Assembly (NCBI RefSeq): GCF_023740735.1
Contig: NZ_JAMRXH010000001.1
Location: forward strand, 434,001-498,000
DNA: 64,000 bases
Direction: 5' to 3'
Source of the DNA: Nocardia sp. CDC159
GTDB lineage: Bacteria > Actinomycetota > Actinomycetes > Mycobacteriales > Mycobacteriaceae
A program made the position numbers and the translations under genes. Shown piece by piece: positions 19,682-27,936 of the stretch. The stretch's first letter is position 1, and the number at the start of each line of letters is the position of its first letter. The notes under the pieces are model-generated. The model ran no database searches and was not told where the DNA came from. It saw nothing but the letters and a program-made list of their open reading frames with translations.

Positions 19682-19695
19682 TGGAACACGTTCCA
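19682..19695. promoter_or_regulatory. KstR-type operator at the P450 promoter
   Basis: TGGAACACGTTCCA has 6-bp inverted arms (TGGAAC/GTTCCA) around a 2-bp spacer and fits the KstR consensus T-n2-AAC-n2-GTT-n2-A. It lies 13 bases upstream of the P450 GTG and touches the Shine-Dalgarno sequence, a good place for repression. KstR is the TetR repressor of cholesterol catabolism, relieved by steroid CoA thioesters. The neighbouring TetR copy A could be an alternative binder. Confidence 0.75.
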
Positions 19696-19780
19696 GAGGA
19701 GTGAACCACATCACAACACTTTTGTGAACAGGTATTAGTAAATATCGTTCACCGAGGTTGCGAGCACGGTTGACATGGGC

Positions 19781-21268
19781 TCAGTAGGCACCGTCTCCCC
19801 GCGTCACCGCGCCGATCGTCTTGGCGATGAGCAGCAGGTCCAGCACCATCGACCAGTTCTCCACATAGGAGATGTCCAGCCGCACCGCATCCTCGAGCGA
19901 CAGATCCGAGCGCCCGGAGACCTGCCACAGCCCGGTGACACCGGGCTTGACCAGCAGCCGCCGTCGCATCATGCCGTCGTAGGTGTCCACCTCGCGACGC
20001 ACCTGCGGGCGCGGGCCGACCACGCTCATATCCCCGCGCAGCACATTGAGAAACTGCGGCAGCTCGTCGAGGGAGAACTTGCGGATCACCCGGCCCACCG
20101 GCGTGACCCGGGGATCCGCACGCATCTTGAAGAACAGCGGATTACCGCCGTTGGCCTCGATCAGCGCACCGATGTGCCGCTCGGCGTCGACGTACATGCT
20201 GCGGAACTTGATCATGCGAAACGGCTTGCCGTCCCGACCGATTCGCTCGGACCGATAGAACACCGGCCCCGGGCTCGTGAGCTTGATCGCGGCCGCGATG
20301 GCGATCAGCACCGGCAGGATCGCCAGCAGCGCCGCCGCGGCGAAGCAGAAGTCGAACACCGCCTTGCCGATCGAACTCGCGCGGCCGTACTGCGGGCGGC
20401 CGACGTGCAGCATCGGCATATCGGCGACCAGCCGATGCGTGAGCCGGGTGCCCGCGATGTCGACCAGGCCCGGCGCGACGATGAGCTCCACGCCCAGCGG
20501 ATCCAGTTCCCAAGCCATGTGCCGGAAGTCGGCCGGGCCCAGATTGTCGGTGGCGGTCACGGCCACGGTGTCCGCGCCCGTCACCCGCACCGCCTCGAGC
20601 ACCGAACGATCGTCTCCCACAACGGGAACGGTGCGCTGGTTCACGGTCAGGCCGGGCGGCTCGCCGTCGGGGGTGCAGACCCCGACGACCTGATATCCGG
20701 AGGTGAGATCGCGCGAGAAGGCGGCGACCATGGCCGCCGCCGACCCGCGGCTGCCGACCACCAGCACCCGGGTCGAATATCCGCCCGTCACCCGCCGCCG
20801 GGCGACCCAGCCGCGCCAGAGCCGCCGCTGCACCATCAGCCCGGCCAGCCCCAGCGGCAGCGCGATCGCCAGATAACCGCGGGCGATGTCGAAGCCGAAG
20901 ATCAGTGAGCCGATGGCGATCGCCCCGAACAGCTTCAGCGTCGCGGCCACCAGGCGACGGTATTCCTCTGTGCCACAACCGATCACCCGCGGGGAGCGGG
21001 TTCCGGACCCGGCCAGGAAGGCAGCCCACACCAGTCCCAGCGACACCGAGACCACCGTGTAGCGCACCTCCCCGGGTAATCGCATGGCAAGCGGCGGGTC
21101 GGCGGGACCGCCGAACCGGATCACCTGCGCGGCGGCGACGGCGAATCCCACGACGACCAGATCACCGATCCATAATCGCCGGGCATATTCGACCTGCCAC
21201 CGCTCGCGCTCGGATCGCGGCCGCGCCGCAGCGCGCGCGGGAGTACCCGCACGGAGCTCGAAACTCAT
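19781..21268 (-). CDS. Polyprenyl-phosphate sugar phosphotransferase (WbaP/CpsE-type)
   Basis: Likely starts repeat-unit assembly by moving a sugar-1-phosphate from a nucleotide sugar to undecaprenyl phosphate. Of 495 residues, the first half has about four transmembrane helices and a Rossmann-like CoA-binding domain (TRVLVVGSRGSAAAM). The C-terminal catalytic domain follows a fifth helix: SPGPVFYRSERIGRDGKPF, MIKFRSMYVDAE, DELPQFLNVLRGDMSVVGPR and VKPGVTGLWQVSGRS. ATG at 21268 follows GGGAGGTGCG. It is divergent from the sugar-biosynthesis genes across a 502-base control region and marks the start of the glycan locus. Confidence 0.93.
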   Translation of the reverse strand: MSFELRAGTPARAAARPRSERERWQVEYARRLWIGDLVVVGFAVAAAQVIRFGGPADPPLAMRLPGEVRYTVVSVSLGLVWAAFLAGSGTRSPRVIGCGTEEYRRLVAATLKLFGAIAIGSLIFGFDIARGYLAIALPLGLAGLMVQRRLWRGWVARRRVTGGYSTRVLVVGSRGSAAAMVAAFSRDLTSGYQVVGVCTPDGEPPGLTVNQRTVPVVGDDRSVLEAVRVTGADTVAVTATDNLGPADFRHMAWELDPLGVELIVAPGLVDIAGTRLTHRLVADMPMLHVGRPQYGRASSIGKAVFDFCFAAAALLAILPVLIAIAAAIKLTSPGPVFYRSERIGRDGKPFRMIKFRSMYVDAERHIGALIEANGGNPLFFKMRADPRVTPVGRVIRKFSLDELPQFLNVLRGDMSVVGPRPQVRREVDTYDGMMRRRLLVKPGVTGLWQVSGRSDLSLEDAVRLDISYVENWSMVLDLLLIAKTIGAVTRGDGAY

Positions 21269-21770
21269 GAAAGAACGCACCTCCCCCATGGGAGAACTCG
21301 GTTCGTTCCGATCCCCACTGACCGGTCCCCCACGGGATTTACGACCATGACACCCGACGGGTTCGACGATGGTTTCGTCGACCAGAAGCCGAATGTTACT
21401 GGGGGAGGTACGAGCGCGTGCCCCGAATACGCTCTGCGCCAACGTATCTCGCGGTTAGCTCGAAAAATGACAACCGGTCCCCTGTGATATCCCCTATCCT
21501 GCCGAAACCTGCGAACCGGCTGGTCCGAATGGGTCGCGGGGTCGGGATGCGTAAATGAGCCTTGCATTTCGCAAGATTTGCAGGATAGCTTCGCGAATAC
21601 TCAGGGTCGGCATGTATACATACCGACCGGAATTCGCGGGCACATCCGCGCGTTCTCGGCGTGGCTGCGGCGAAAGATGTTGTAACGTAAGCCCGGTCGA
21701 CGTCGACGTGCAGTTCGTGGCGGATTCCGCCACCGATCCCGGCCCGACGAAAGGTGGGGGGAATTCTTCC
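21269..21770. other. Divergent intergenic region of the glycan locus
   Basis: These 502 bases separate the initiating transferase (minus) from the methyltransferase (plus). No coding sequence is convincing; AT content is locally higher than in the flanks. A 24-bp palindrome lies at 21605-21628 and a smaller dyad, CTTGC-atttc-GCAAG, at 21561-21575. Both directions must have promoters here, but no -35/-10 pair is clear enough to name. Confidence 0.6.
21605..21628. promoter_or_regulatory. 24-bp near-perfect palindrome, candidate operator
   Basis: GGTCGGCA-TGTATACA-TACCGACC is symmetric at 11 of 12 base pairs, with an AT-rich centre TGTATACA in otherwise GC-rich DNA. It lies about 140 bases before the methyltransferase GTG in the divergent promoter region of the glycan locus. 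Such a long dyad is unlikely by chance and suggests a dimeric regulator. The regulator is unknown; no dedicated regulator gene lies inside the glycan locus. Confidence 0.6.
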
Positions 21771-23009
21771 GTGCGTTGCCGTCTGTGTGACTCCGATCGA
21801 ATGGTCAGTGTGCTCGATCTGGGCGCCACCCCGCCGTGCGAGAAGTTCCTCACCGCGGCCGAACTCGACCTTCCGGAGCCGACCTATCCGCTGCATCTGC
21901 GGGTGTGCGCGGACTGCCTGCTGCTGCAATTGCCGCCGCTGATCACCCCGGAGGAGACCTTCACCGAGTACGCCTACTTCTCCTCCTACTCCGAGAGCTG
22001 GGTCCGGCATGCGAAAACCTTTGTCGACCAAGCGATCACACGTCTCGAGCTGGGTCCGCAGCACTTCGTCGTCGAGGTGGCCAGCAACGACGGTTATCTG
22101 CTGCAGCACGTGGTGAGCGCCGGACTCGAATGCCTCGGCATCGAACCGTCGGTCAATGTCGGCGCGGCGGCGCGGGAGCGGGGCGTGCCCACGCTCACCG
22201 CCTTTCTCACCGAGGAACTGGCGCACACCGTCCGCACCGAATACGGCCCCGCGGATTTGGTGGTGGCCAACAACGTCTACGCCCATATACCGGATCTGCT
22301 CGGCTTCACCCGCGCGCTGCGCGAGTTGCTCGCCGACGACGGGTGGCTGTCGATCGAGGTGCACCACGCGCTGAATCTGGTGCGGCTGGGCCAGTTCGAC
22401 ACGATCTACCACGAGCATTTCCAGTACTACACGGTGCTCTCGGCCCAGCGCGCCCTGGCGAGCGCGGGCCTGACCGTGGTCGACGTCGAGACGCTGCCCA
22501 CCCACGGCGGCTCGCTGCGGCTGTGGGCGCGCCCGGACGCGGTCGCGCAGCCCCACGCCCGGGTGAGCGAGCTGCTGCGCACCGAGGCCGCGGCCGGACT
22601 GCACGAGGTCGCGGGCTATCGCGGGCTGCGCCCGCGCGCCGAGCGGGTGCGCCAGCAGCTGCTGCGCTTCCTGCTCGACTGTCACGCCGAGGGCCGCAAG
22701 GCGGTCGGCTACGGCGCACCCGGCAAGGGCAACACCCTGCTGAACTACTGCGGCATCCGGCCGGATCTGCTGTCCTACACCGTGGATCGCAATCCGTACA
22801 AGCACGGCCGCTACACCCCCGGCACGCGCATCCCGATCCATCCGCCCGAGCGGCTCGAGCTCGATCGGCCGGATGTGGTGGTGGCGCTGCCCTGGAATCT
22901 CGAGGCCGAGATCACCGCGCAACTGCGGCACATCGGCTCGTGGGGGGCGGAACTGGTGTACCCGCTGCCCACTCTGCATCGCGCTTTACCCGCTGGGAGT
23001 CTGTCGTGA
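21771..23009 (+). CDS. Sugar C-methyltransferase, NovU/TylCIII-type
   Basis: SAM-dependent enzyme of 412 residues. N-terminal zinc domain with cysteines 3, 6, 46 and 49 (CRLC, CADC); central Rossmann domain with FVVEVASNDGYLLQ and an acidic loop LGIEPS; C-terminal Methyltransf_14 domain with GYGAPGKGNTLLNYCG. This three-part design methylates carbon of NDP-keto-sugars. The HHAL and YHEHFQYY segments of the active site are present. GTG at 21771 puts the zinc motif at the N-terminus. Its stop overlaps the next gene (GTGA). It is the first gene of the sugar cassette; the exact sugar is unknown. Confidence 0.9.
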   Translation: MRCRLCDSDRMVSVLDLGATPPCEKFLTAAELDLPEPTYPLHLRVCADCLLLQLPPLITPEETFTEYAYFSSYSESWVRHAKTFVDQAITRLELGPQHFVVEVASNDGYLLQHVVSAGLECLGIEPSVNVGAAARERGVPTLTAFLTEELAHTVRTEYGPADLVVANNVYAHIPDLLGFTRALRELLADDGWLSIEVHHALNLVRLGQFDTIYHEHFQYYTVLSAQRALASAGLTVVDVETLPTHGGSLRLWARPDAVAQPHARVSELLRTEAAAGLHEVAGYRGLRPRAERVRQQLLRFLLDCHAEGRKAVGYGAPGKGNTLLNYCGIRPDLLSYTVDRNPYKHGRYTPGTRIPIHPPERLELDRPDVVVALPWNLEAEITAQLRHIGSWGAELVYPLPTLHRALPAGSLS

Positions 23010-23794
23010 AAGTCGTTCTGTTCTGCGGTGGCTACGGTATGCGCATGCGCGGCGGCACCGACGATCCGGTGCCCAAGCCCATGCAGCTGGTCGGCCCGCG
23101 GCCGCTGATCTGGCATGTCATGCGCTACTACGCGCACTACGGACACAAGGACTTCATCCTGTGCCTGGGCTACGGGGCGGCCCACATCAAGAGCTTCTTC
23201 CTGACCTATCAGGAGTCGGTGTCCAACGATTTCGTCATCCGCGGCGGGCGGGTGGAGCTACTGGCCTCCGATATCAGCGATTGGACGATCACCTTCGTCG
23301 ACACCGGACTGGAATCGGCCATCGGCGAACGGCTGCGCCGGGTGCGCGGCCATCTGGCCGGGGAGCGGTACTTCCTGGCCAACTACGCCGACGTGCTCAC
23401 CGACGCCCCGCTCGACGAGATGATCGACAAATGCGTGGCCACGGGTGCGGCCGCCTCGATGATGATCGTGCCGCCGCAGTCGTCGTTCCACTGCGTGGAC
23501 GTCGACGCGACGGGCAGCGTCGAGCACATCACCCCGGTCTCCCGGCTGCCGATCTGGGAGAACGGCGGCTATTTCGTGCTCACCCAGGAGGTTTTCGATC
23601 TGCTGCCGCCCGGCGGGGATCTGGTCGAGGACGCCTGCGGCGCCCTCGCCGCCCAAAAACGGCTCATCGGCTATCAGCACCTCGGCTTCTGGAAACCGGC
23701 CGACACCTTCAAGGAACGCGCCGAACTCGACGCCGCCTACCACTCCGGGCAGCGGCCGTGGATGGTGTGGGAGCACGGGCAGGCCGCATGCTGA
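23006..23794 (+). CDS. Sugar nucleotidyltransferase, glucose-1-phosphate cytidylyltransferase-like
   Basis: Enzyme of 262 residues that probably activates a sugar-1-phosphate with a nucleotide. N-terminal FCGGYGMRMRGGTDDPVPKP replaces the usual GGxGTRL pattern but keeps the arginine and the VPKPM lysine. The following GPRPLIWHVMRYYAHYGHKD and FILCLGYGAAHIKSFF closely follow RfbF-type cytidylyltransferases, as does the C-terminal KPADTFKERAELD. GTG at 23006 overlaps the preceding stop. The base (CTP or another) and the sugar cannot be fixed, since an amino-sugar deacetylase gene comes next. Confidence 0.85.
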   Translation: MKVVLFCGGYGMRMRGGTDDPVPKPMQLVGPRPLIWHVMRYYAHYGHKDFILCLGYGAAHIKSFFLTYQESVSNDFVIRGGRVELLASDISDWTITFVDTGLESAIGERLRRVRGHLAGERYFLANYADVLTDAPLDEMIDKCVATGAAASMMIVPPQSSFHCVDVDATGSVEHITPVSRLPIWENGGYFVLTQEVFDLLPPGGDLVEDACGALAAQKRLIGYQHLGFWKPADTFKERAELDAAYHSGQRPWMVWEHGQAAC

Positions 23795-24435
23795 ACCTGC
23801 GCGGCGAGGTGCGCGAGGTCGCCCTGGTGGGCGCGCACTGCGACGATCTGGCGATCGGCGCGGGCGGCACACTGCTCACCCTGGCCGAGGCGGCCCCGGG
23901 CCTGCGGGTGCGGGCGCTGGTGCTGTGCGGCGGCGACTCGGAGCGTGGCCTCGAGGAGCGCGCGGCGCTGCAATCGTTCTGTCCCGGAGCCGATCTCGAG
24001 CTGACCGTGCTGACGATGCCGGACGGCCGCACACCCGCGTACTGGGCGCTGGTCAAATCCGCGGTGCACGAGCTGCGCCGGGGCTGCTCCCCCGACGTGG
24101 TGTTCGCCCCGCAGCCCGGCGACGCCCATCAGGACCACCGGCTGCTCGCGGAGCTGGTGCCCACCGAGTTCCGCGATCATCTGGTGCTCGGCTACGAGAT
24201 CCTCAAGTGGGAGACCGACACCCCGCGCCCCACGCTGTTCCATCCGCTGCCCGAGGCGATCGCGCTGCGCAAGGCCGAGCTCCTGCTGAAACACTATCCC
24301 TCGCAACGGGATCGGGACTGGTTCGATGAACAGTCCTTCCTCGGGCTGGCCCGGGTGCGCGGCGTACAGTGCCGCGCCCGCTACGCCGAGGCGTTCGTGA
24401 TCGATAAGGCCGCCGTCGTCTTCGGAGGTATGTGA
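23788..24435 (+). CDS. PIG-L family deacetylase
   Basis: Zinc-dependent N-acetyl-sugar deacetylase of 215 residues. First metal and catalytic motif VGAHCDDLAIGAGG (His17, Asp19, Asp20); second motif PQPGDAHQDHRLL supplies the distal histidine. Family members deacetylate GlcNAc in GlcNAc-inositol, bacillithiol precursors and antibiotics. Here it overlaps the nucleotidyltransferase gene and the SDR gene, so a nucleotide-linked or lipid-linked amino sugar of the glycan is the likely substrate. That role is inference. No signal peptide, so it is cytoplasmic. Confidence 0.88.
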   Translation: MLNLRGEVREVALVGAHCDDLAIGAGGTLLTLAEAAPGLRVRALVLCGGDSERGLEERAALQSFCPGADLELTVLTMPDGRTPAYWALVKSAVHELRRGCSPDVVFAPQPGDAHQDHRLLAELVPTEFRDHLVLGYEILKWETDTPRPTLFHPLPEAIALRKAELLLKHYPSQRDRDWFDEQSFLGLARVRGVQCRARYAEAFVIDKAAVVFGGM

Positions 24436-25466
24436 CCGTGCGGGTACTGCTCACCGGACATCAGGGATACCTCGGCACGGTCATGGCCCCCGTGCTGACC
24501 GCCGCCGGACACGAGGTGACCGGCCTGGACATCGGATACTTCGCCGACTGCGTGCTCGGCGACGCCCCCGCCGACCCGCCCGGGCGCACCGTGGACCTGC
24601 GCGAGGTGAGTGAGGAACAGCTCGCCGGATTCGACGCGGTCGTGCATCTGGCGGCGCTGTCCAACGATCCGCTCGGCGCGCTCGCGCCGCGGATCACCTA
24701 CGACATCAATTACCACGCCTCGGTGCGGCTGGCCCGGCTGGCCAAACGGGCCGGGGTACGCCGATTCCTGTACGCCTCGACATGTTCGGTGTACGGGGCG
24801 GCCGGGGACGGACTGGTCGGCGAGGAAGCCCCGCTGCGGCCGCTGACACCCTACGCCGAGAGCAAGGTGCGGGTGGAGGACGAGGTGGCGGCCCTGGCCG
24901 ATGCCGAGTTCTGCCCGGTATTCCTACGCAATGCCACCGCATTCGGCTTCTCGCCGCGGCTGCGCGCCGATATCGTGCTCAACAATCTGGTCGGCTACGC
25001 GGTGCTCACCGGCGAGGTGCGGGTGCTCTCGGACGGGACGCCGTGGCGGCCGCTGGTGCACGCCGCCGATATCGCGCGCGCGTTCACGGCCTGCCTCACC
25101 GCGCCCGCCGCGCGAGTCTCCGCGCGCGCCTACAACATCGGCGACGAGTCCAACAATCTGACCGTGGCGCAGATCGCCGAGGCGGTGGTCGCGGCGGTAC
25201 CGGGTTCGCGGCTGGTCATCACCGGCGAGACCGGATCCGACCCGCGCTCCTACCGGGTCGACTTCTCCCGGGCGCGAGCCGAACTCGGCTTCGAGGCGAG
25301 CTGGAGCGTCGCCGACGGCGCGGTGGAGTTGGCGCGGGAATACCGCGCGCGGGGACTGACCGCCGCGGACTTCACCGGGCGCTTCACCCGGCTGGCCCAG
25401 CTGCGCGAGCTGAAGGACACCGGAGCAGTGGACGACACGCTGCGCCGGATCACGATCGGGGCGTGA
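24432..25466 (+). CDS. NAD-dependent epimerase/dehydratase (extended SDR)
   Basis: Nucleotide-sugar SDR of 344 residues. Rossmann motif LLTGHQGYLGTVM near the N-terminus, catalytic Ser in ASTCSVYGA and the YxxxK pair in PYAESK. The C-terminus binds the nucleotide sugar (YNIGDESNNLTVAQIAEAV). Likely reactions are 4-epimerisation, 4-ketoreduction or dehydration of the sugar made by the two genes before it. GTG at 24432 overlaps the PIG-L stop. Its 3' end overlaps the convergent RmlC-like gene by 17 bases. Confidence 0.87.
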   Translation: MTVRVLLTGHQGYLGTVMAPVLTAAGHEVTGLDIGYFADCVLGDAPADPPGRTVDLREVSEEQLAGFDAVVHLAALSNDPLGALAPRITYDINYHASVRLARLAKRAGVRRFLYASTCSVYGAAGDGLVGEEAPLRPLTPYAESKVRVEDEVAALADAEFCPVFLRNATAFGFSPRLRADIVLNNLVGYAVLTGEVRVLSDGTPWRPLVHAADIARAFTACLTAPAARVSARAYNIGDESNNLTVAQIAEAVVAAVPGSRLVITGETGSDPRSYRVDFSRARAELGFEASWSVADGAVELAREYRARGLTAADFTGRFTRLAQLRELKDTGAVDDTLRRITIGA

Positions 25467-26019
25467 GATGCAGTGCGGCGGCCAGCTCGGCCCAGCTGCC
25501 CGCGGCGCGGTCGCGGCCCGAGACGACGGTGACCGGCTGCGGCCAGACGATGCCCAGTTCCGGATCGTCGTGGGCGACCGCGAGATCCTCGGCCGGATCG
25601 TGCGGACGGTCGATGCGGTAGCACACATCGGCGACATCGGTCAGCGCCTGGAAGCCGTGCAGGAATCCCGGTGGCACATACAGATGCCGGAAATCGTTGT
25701 CGTCCAACAGGAATGCCTGCGTGCGGCCGAAGGTCGGCGACTCCGGACGGATATCGATCAGGACGTCGTGGATCGCGCCGTGGGCGCAGCGCACCAGCTT
25801 CGCCTCGCCGCGTCCGGACCGGCCGTGCATACCGCGCACGACCCCGCGCACCGAGCGCGACTGCGAATCCTGCACGAAGGCGGCGGCCGCGCCGGTCACG
25901 CCCAGATACGCGTCGAACTCCGCGGCGTCGAAGGTGCGGGTGAACAGGCCTCGTTCGTCACGATGCGGCTGGGGGGTCAACACGAGCACATCGGCCAGTT
26001 CGGCCGGTTCGATACGCAC
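25450..26019 (-). CDS. dTDP-4-dehydrorhamnose 3,5-epimerase-like protein
   Basis: Cupin epimerase of 189 residues acting on 4-keto-6-deoxy nucleotide sugars. Family pattern throughout: DERGLFTRTF, VRGVVRGMH with His65 as likely catalytic base, KLVRCAHGAIHDVLIDIRPE with Lys74, SPTFGRTQAFLLDDNDF, and YVPPGFLHGFQAL. The substrate could be a 3- or 5-epimerised deoxysugar rather than rhamnose, since no rmlA, rmlB or rmlD lies in the window. GTG at 26019 gives the usual N-terminus. It is divergent from the second methyltransferase and convergent with the SDR. Confidence 0.87.
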   Translation of the reverse strand: MRIEPAELADVLVLTPQPHRDERGLFTRTFDAAEFDAYLGVTGAAAAFVQDSQSRSVRGVVRGMHGRSGRGEAKLVRCAHGAIHDVLIDIRPESPTFGRTQAFLLDDNDFRHLYVPPGFLHGFQALTDVADVCYRIDRPHDPAEDLAVAHDDPELGIVWPQPVTVVSGRDRAAGSWAELAAALHLTPRS

Positions 26020-26114
26020 CCAGACATCGTGACATGCGGCGGGCGCGGTGAGCGGGCAATCGACCCGGTCCCGCCGCTACCCGTATCGCGGCCCCGGCAC
26101 GGCGAGGCGGCGGC

Positions 26115-27224
26115 ATGAGCGGTTCCCGTGCCGTCGTCCTCGGCCGCGGCGGGTGCCGGGCCTGCGGTTCGAACGCCCTGAGCGAGGTGCTCGACCTCGG
26201 GAAAATGCCTGCGGCCGACCACTTTCCCGAGCGCGACGAACCCTTCGAGACCGATCCCCTGCACGCGCTGGCGATGGTCGTGTGCCACTCCTGCGGCCTG
26301 GCGCAGCTGGCCGAGGACGACACCGTCACCGATGAGCCGCGCGGGGTGGAACCGCGCGCGCTGCGCGAGCAGGCCGCCGACGCGGTGGCCCGAATCGCCG
26401 CCACCGGCCTGCTGCGGGGGCGCACGGTGCGGGAATTCGGCAGCCCGCACGGCGGCACCTGGCTGCCGCTGCTCGCCGCGCACGGCTGTCTGGAGACACC
26501 GGGCGCTCCGGCGGATGTCGTCGTGGACAGCTTCGGGCTTATGCACTGCCCCGACCAGCGCGCCGCGGCGCTCGAACGGGCGGGAGCGGTTCGCGCGGAC
26601 GGGGTGCTGCTGCTGCAATTCCATTCGCTGCGTGCCATTCTCGCCCAGGGGCAGTGGAACGCCCTGCGGCACGGGCATTTCGCGTACTACACCCTCACCA
26701 CGCTGTGCGCGCTGTTCGCGGGTGTCGGCATGCGTCCCGCCACGGCCTGGGAGTTCGATCTCTACGGCGGCACGGTCCTGGTCGCCTTCGTCCACCGGCC
26801 GGTCGCCCCGGACCGGCGGGTGCGAGCCATCCTCGACGCCGAAACCGGCCTCGACGACCCGGCGCTGCTGGCCACCCTGCAGACCGCCGCCGACGAGCAG
26901 GCCGAGGCGCTGCGCCGCTGGCTCGACGAGGAGGCGGCGCACCACCGTCGCGTCTACGCCTACGGCGCCGCCTCCCGCGCGGTCGCGCTGTTCGCCCGCG
27001 CGGGGCTGCGCCGCGATCGGCTCGCCGGGGTCGCCGACGCCTCCCTCGCCAAACAGGGTCGCCGGATGCCGGGCACCGACATTCCGATCGTCTGCCCGGC
27101 CGCCCTCGTTGCGGCGCAACCGGATCGGGTGCTGCTCACCCTGCCCGATCTGGTCCACGAGGTGGCCGCGCAACTACCGAGTCTGCGCGGCCGGTGGGTG
27201 GTCGACATACCGCGGCCGCCGTGA
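26115..27224 (+). CDS. Methyltransferase paralog with degenerate SAM site
   Basis: Protein of 369 residues with the same outer domains as the enzyme at 21771. Zinc cysteines 14, 17, 57 and 60 (CRACG, CHSCG) are intact, and the C-terminal Methyltransf_14-like domain has YAYGAASRAVALF. The central part is shortened: motif I reads VREFGSPHGGTWL instead of VEVASNDGYLL, and the acidic IEP loop that holds the SAM ribose is missing, replaced by a jump to DVVVDSFGLMHCPD. The HGHFAYYTL segment remains. It may bind the sugar without methylating it, or partner the first enzyme. ATG at 26115. Confidence 0.75.
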   Translation: MSGSRAVVLGRGGCRACGSNALSEVLDLGKMPAADHFPERDEPFETDPLHALAMVVCHSCGLAQLAEDDTVTDEPRGVEPRALREQAADAVARIAATGLLRGRTVREFGSPHGGTWLPLLAAHGCLETPGAPADVVVDSFGLMHCPDQRAAALERAGAVRADGVLLLQFHSLRAILAQGQWNALRHGHFAYYTLTTLCALFAGVGMRPATAWEFDLYGGTVLVAFVHRPVAPDRRVRAILDAETGLDDPALLATLQTAADEQAEALRRWLDEEAAHHRRVYAYGAASRAVALFARAGLRRDRLAGVADASLAKQGRRMPGTDIPIVCPAALVAAQPDRVLLTLPDLVHEVAAQLPSLRGRWVVDIPRPP

Positions 27225-27321
27225 ACCGCGCCGGGGACCGGTAGCGGAGATGATCGTCGGCCGGGGCCGACACCAGGGACGGCGCGCTCGGCACGGTGCG
27301 CCGGTAGATGAGGAACGGGAT

Positions 27322-27936
27322 ATGAAGCACACGACTCTCGCGCGCACCATCGTCGCCGCGGCCGCCGCGGTCGGCCTGTTCACCGGCGTCGGCACCGCCA
27401 CCGCCGGGGTGGACAGCAGCAACAGCATCGTCGACGACGGCGACCGGACCGTGGCGGCGATCGCCGAGGACACCCGCATCGAATTCGTTCCGCCGCTGGA
27501 CGGCAACCCGCTCACCCGCGAATGGTTCCACCACGGGCGGGCCGGATTCCGGATCACCGGGCCGGACGCCGACGAATGGCGCGGGCATATCACCATCGGC
27601 TACATGGTCGGATTCCCGGCCACCCTCAACGGAAAGATCAAATTCCAATACCAGACCCCGGGATTGAGCCTCGAGCTCGGCAGTGAGCCCAAACTCAACT
27701 TCTTCGATCTGATTCCGCGGGCGGGGGTCGAACTGGAGGTCGGATTCGGGCCGGGCATCAAGACCATCGACTGCACCGGCGGCGACATCGCCGGGCCCGA
27801 GGGCTTCATCCGAATGTCGGGCTTCCACGGCACGGTCACCGGTGTGCTCGGACCGACCACCATCCGCCCCTACGTGAAACTCACCAGCGCCGACGGTGAC
27901 ATGGTGGTCACCTACGGCCCGCTCTCGACGATCTGA
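27322..27936 (+). CDS. MspA-family outer-membrane porin
   Basis: Secreted protein of 204 residues with a signal peptide (LARTIVAAAAAVGLFTGVGT) cleaved near ATAG. The mature part follows MspA of mycobacteria: NSIVDDGDRTV, PLTREWFHHGRAGF, GPDADEWRGHITIGYMVGFP, then FGPGIKTIDC and GFHGTVTGVLGPTTIRPYVK. Such porins form octameric channels for small solutes across the mycolate outer membrane. AGGAACGGGAT precedes the ATG. The gene ends inside the opposing glycosyltransferase gene (29-base overlap). It may simply be a neighbour, or serve the glycan locus. Confidence 0.92.
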   Translation: MKHTTLARTIVAAAAAVGLFTGVGTATAGVDSSNSIVDDGDRTVAAIAEDTRIEFVPPLDGNPLTREWFHHGRAGFRITGPDADEWRGHITIGYMVGFPATLNGKIKFQYQTPGLSLELGSEPKLNFFDLIPRAGVELEVGFGPGIKTIDCTGGDIAGPEGFIRMSGFHGTVTGVLGPTTIRPYVKLTSADGDMVVTYGPLSTI

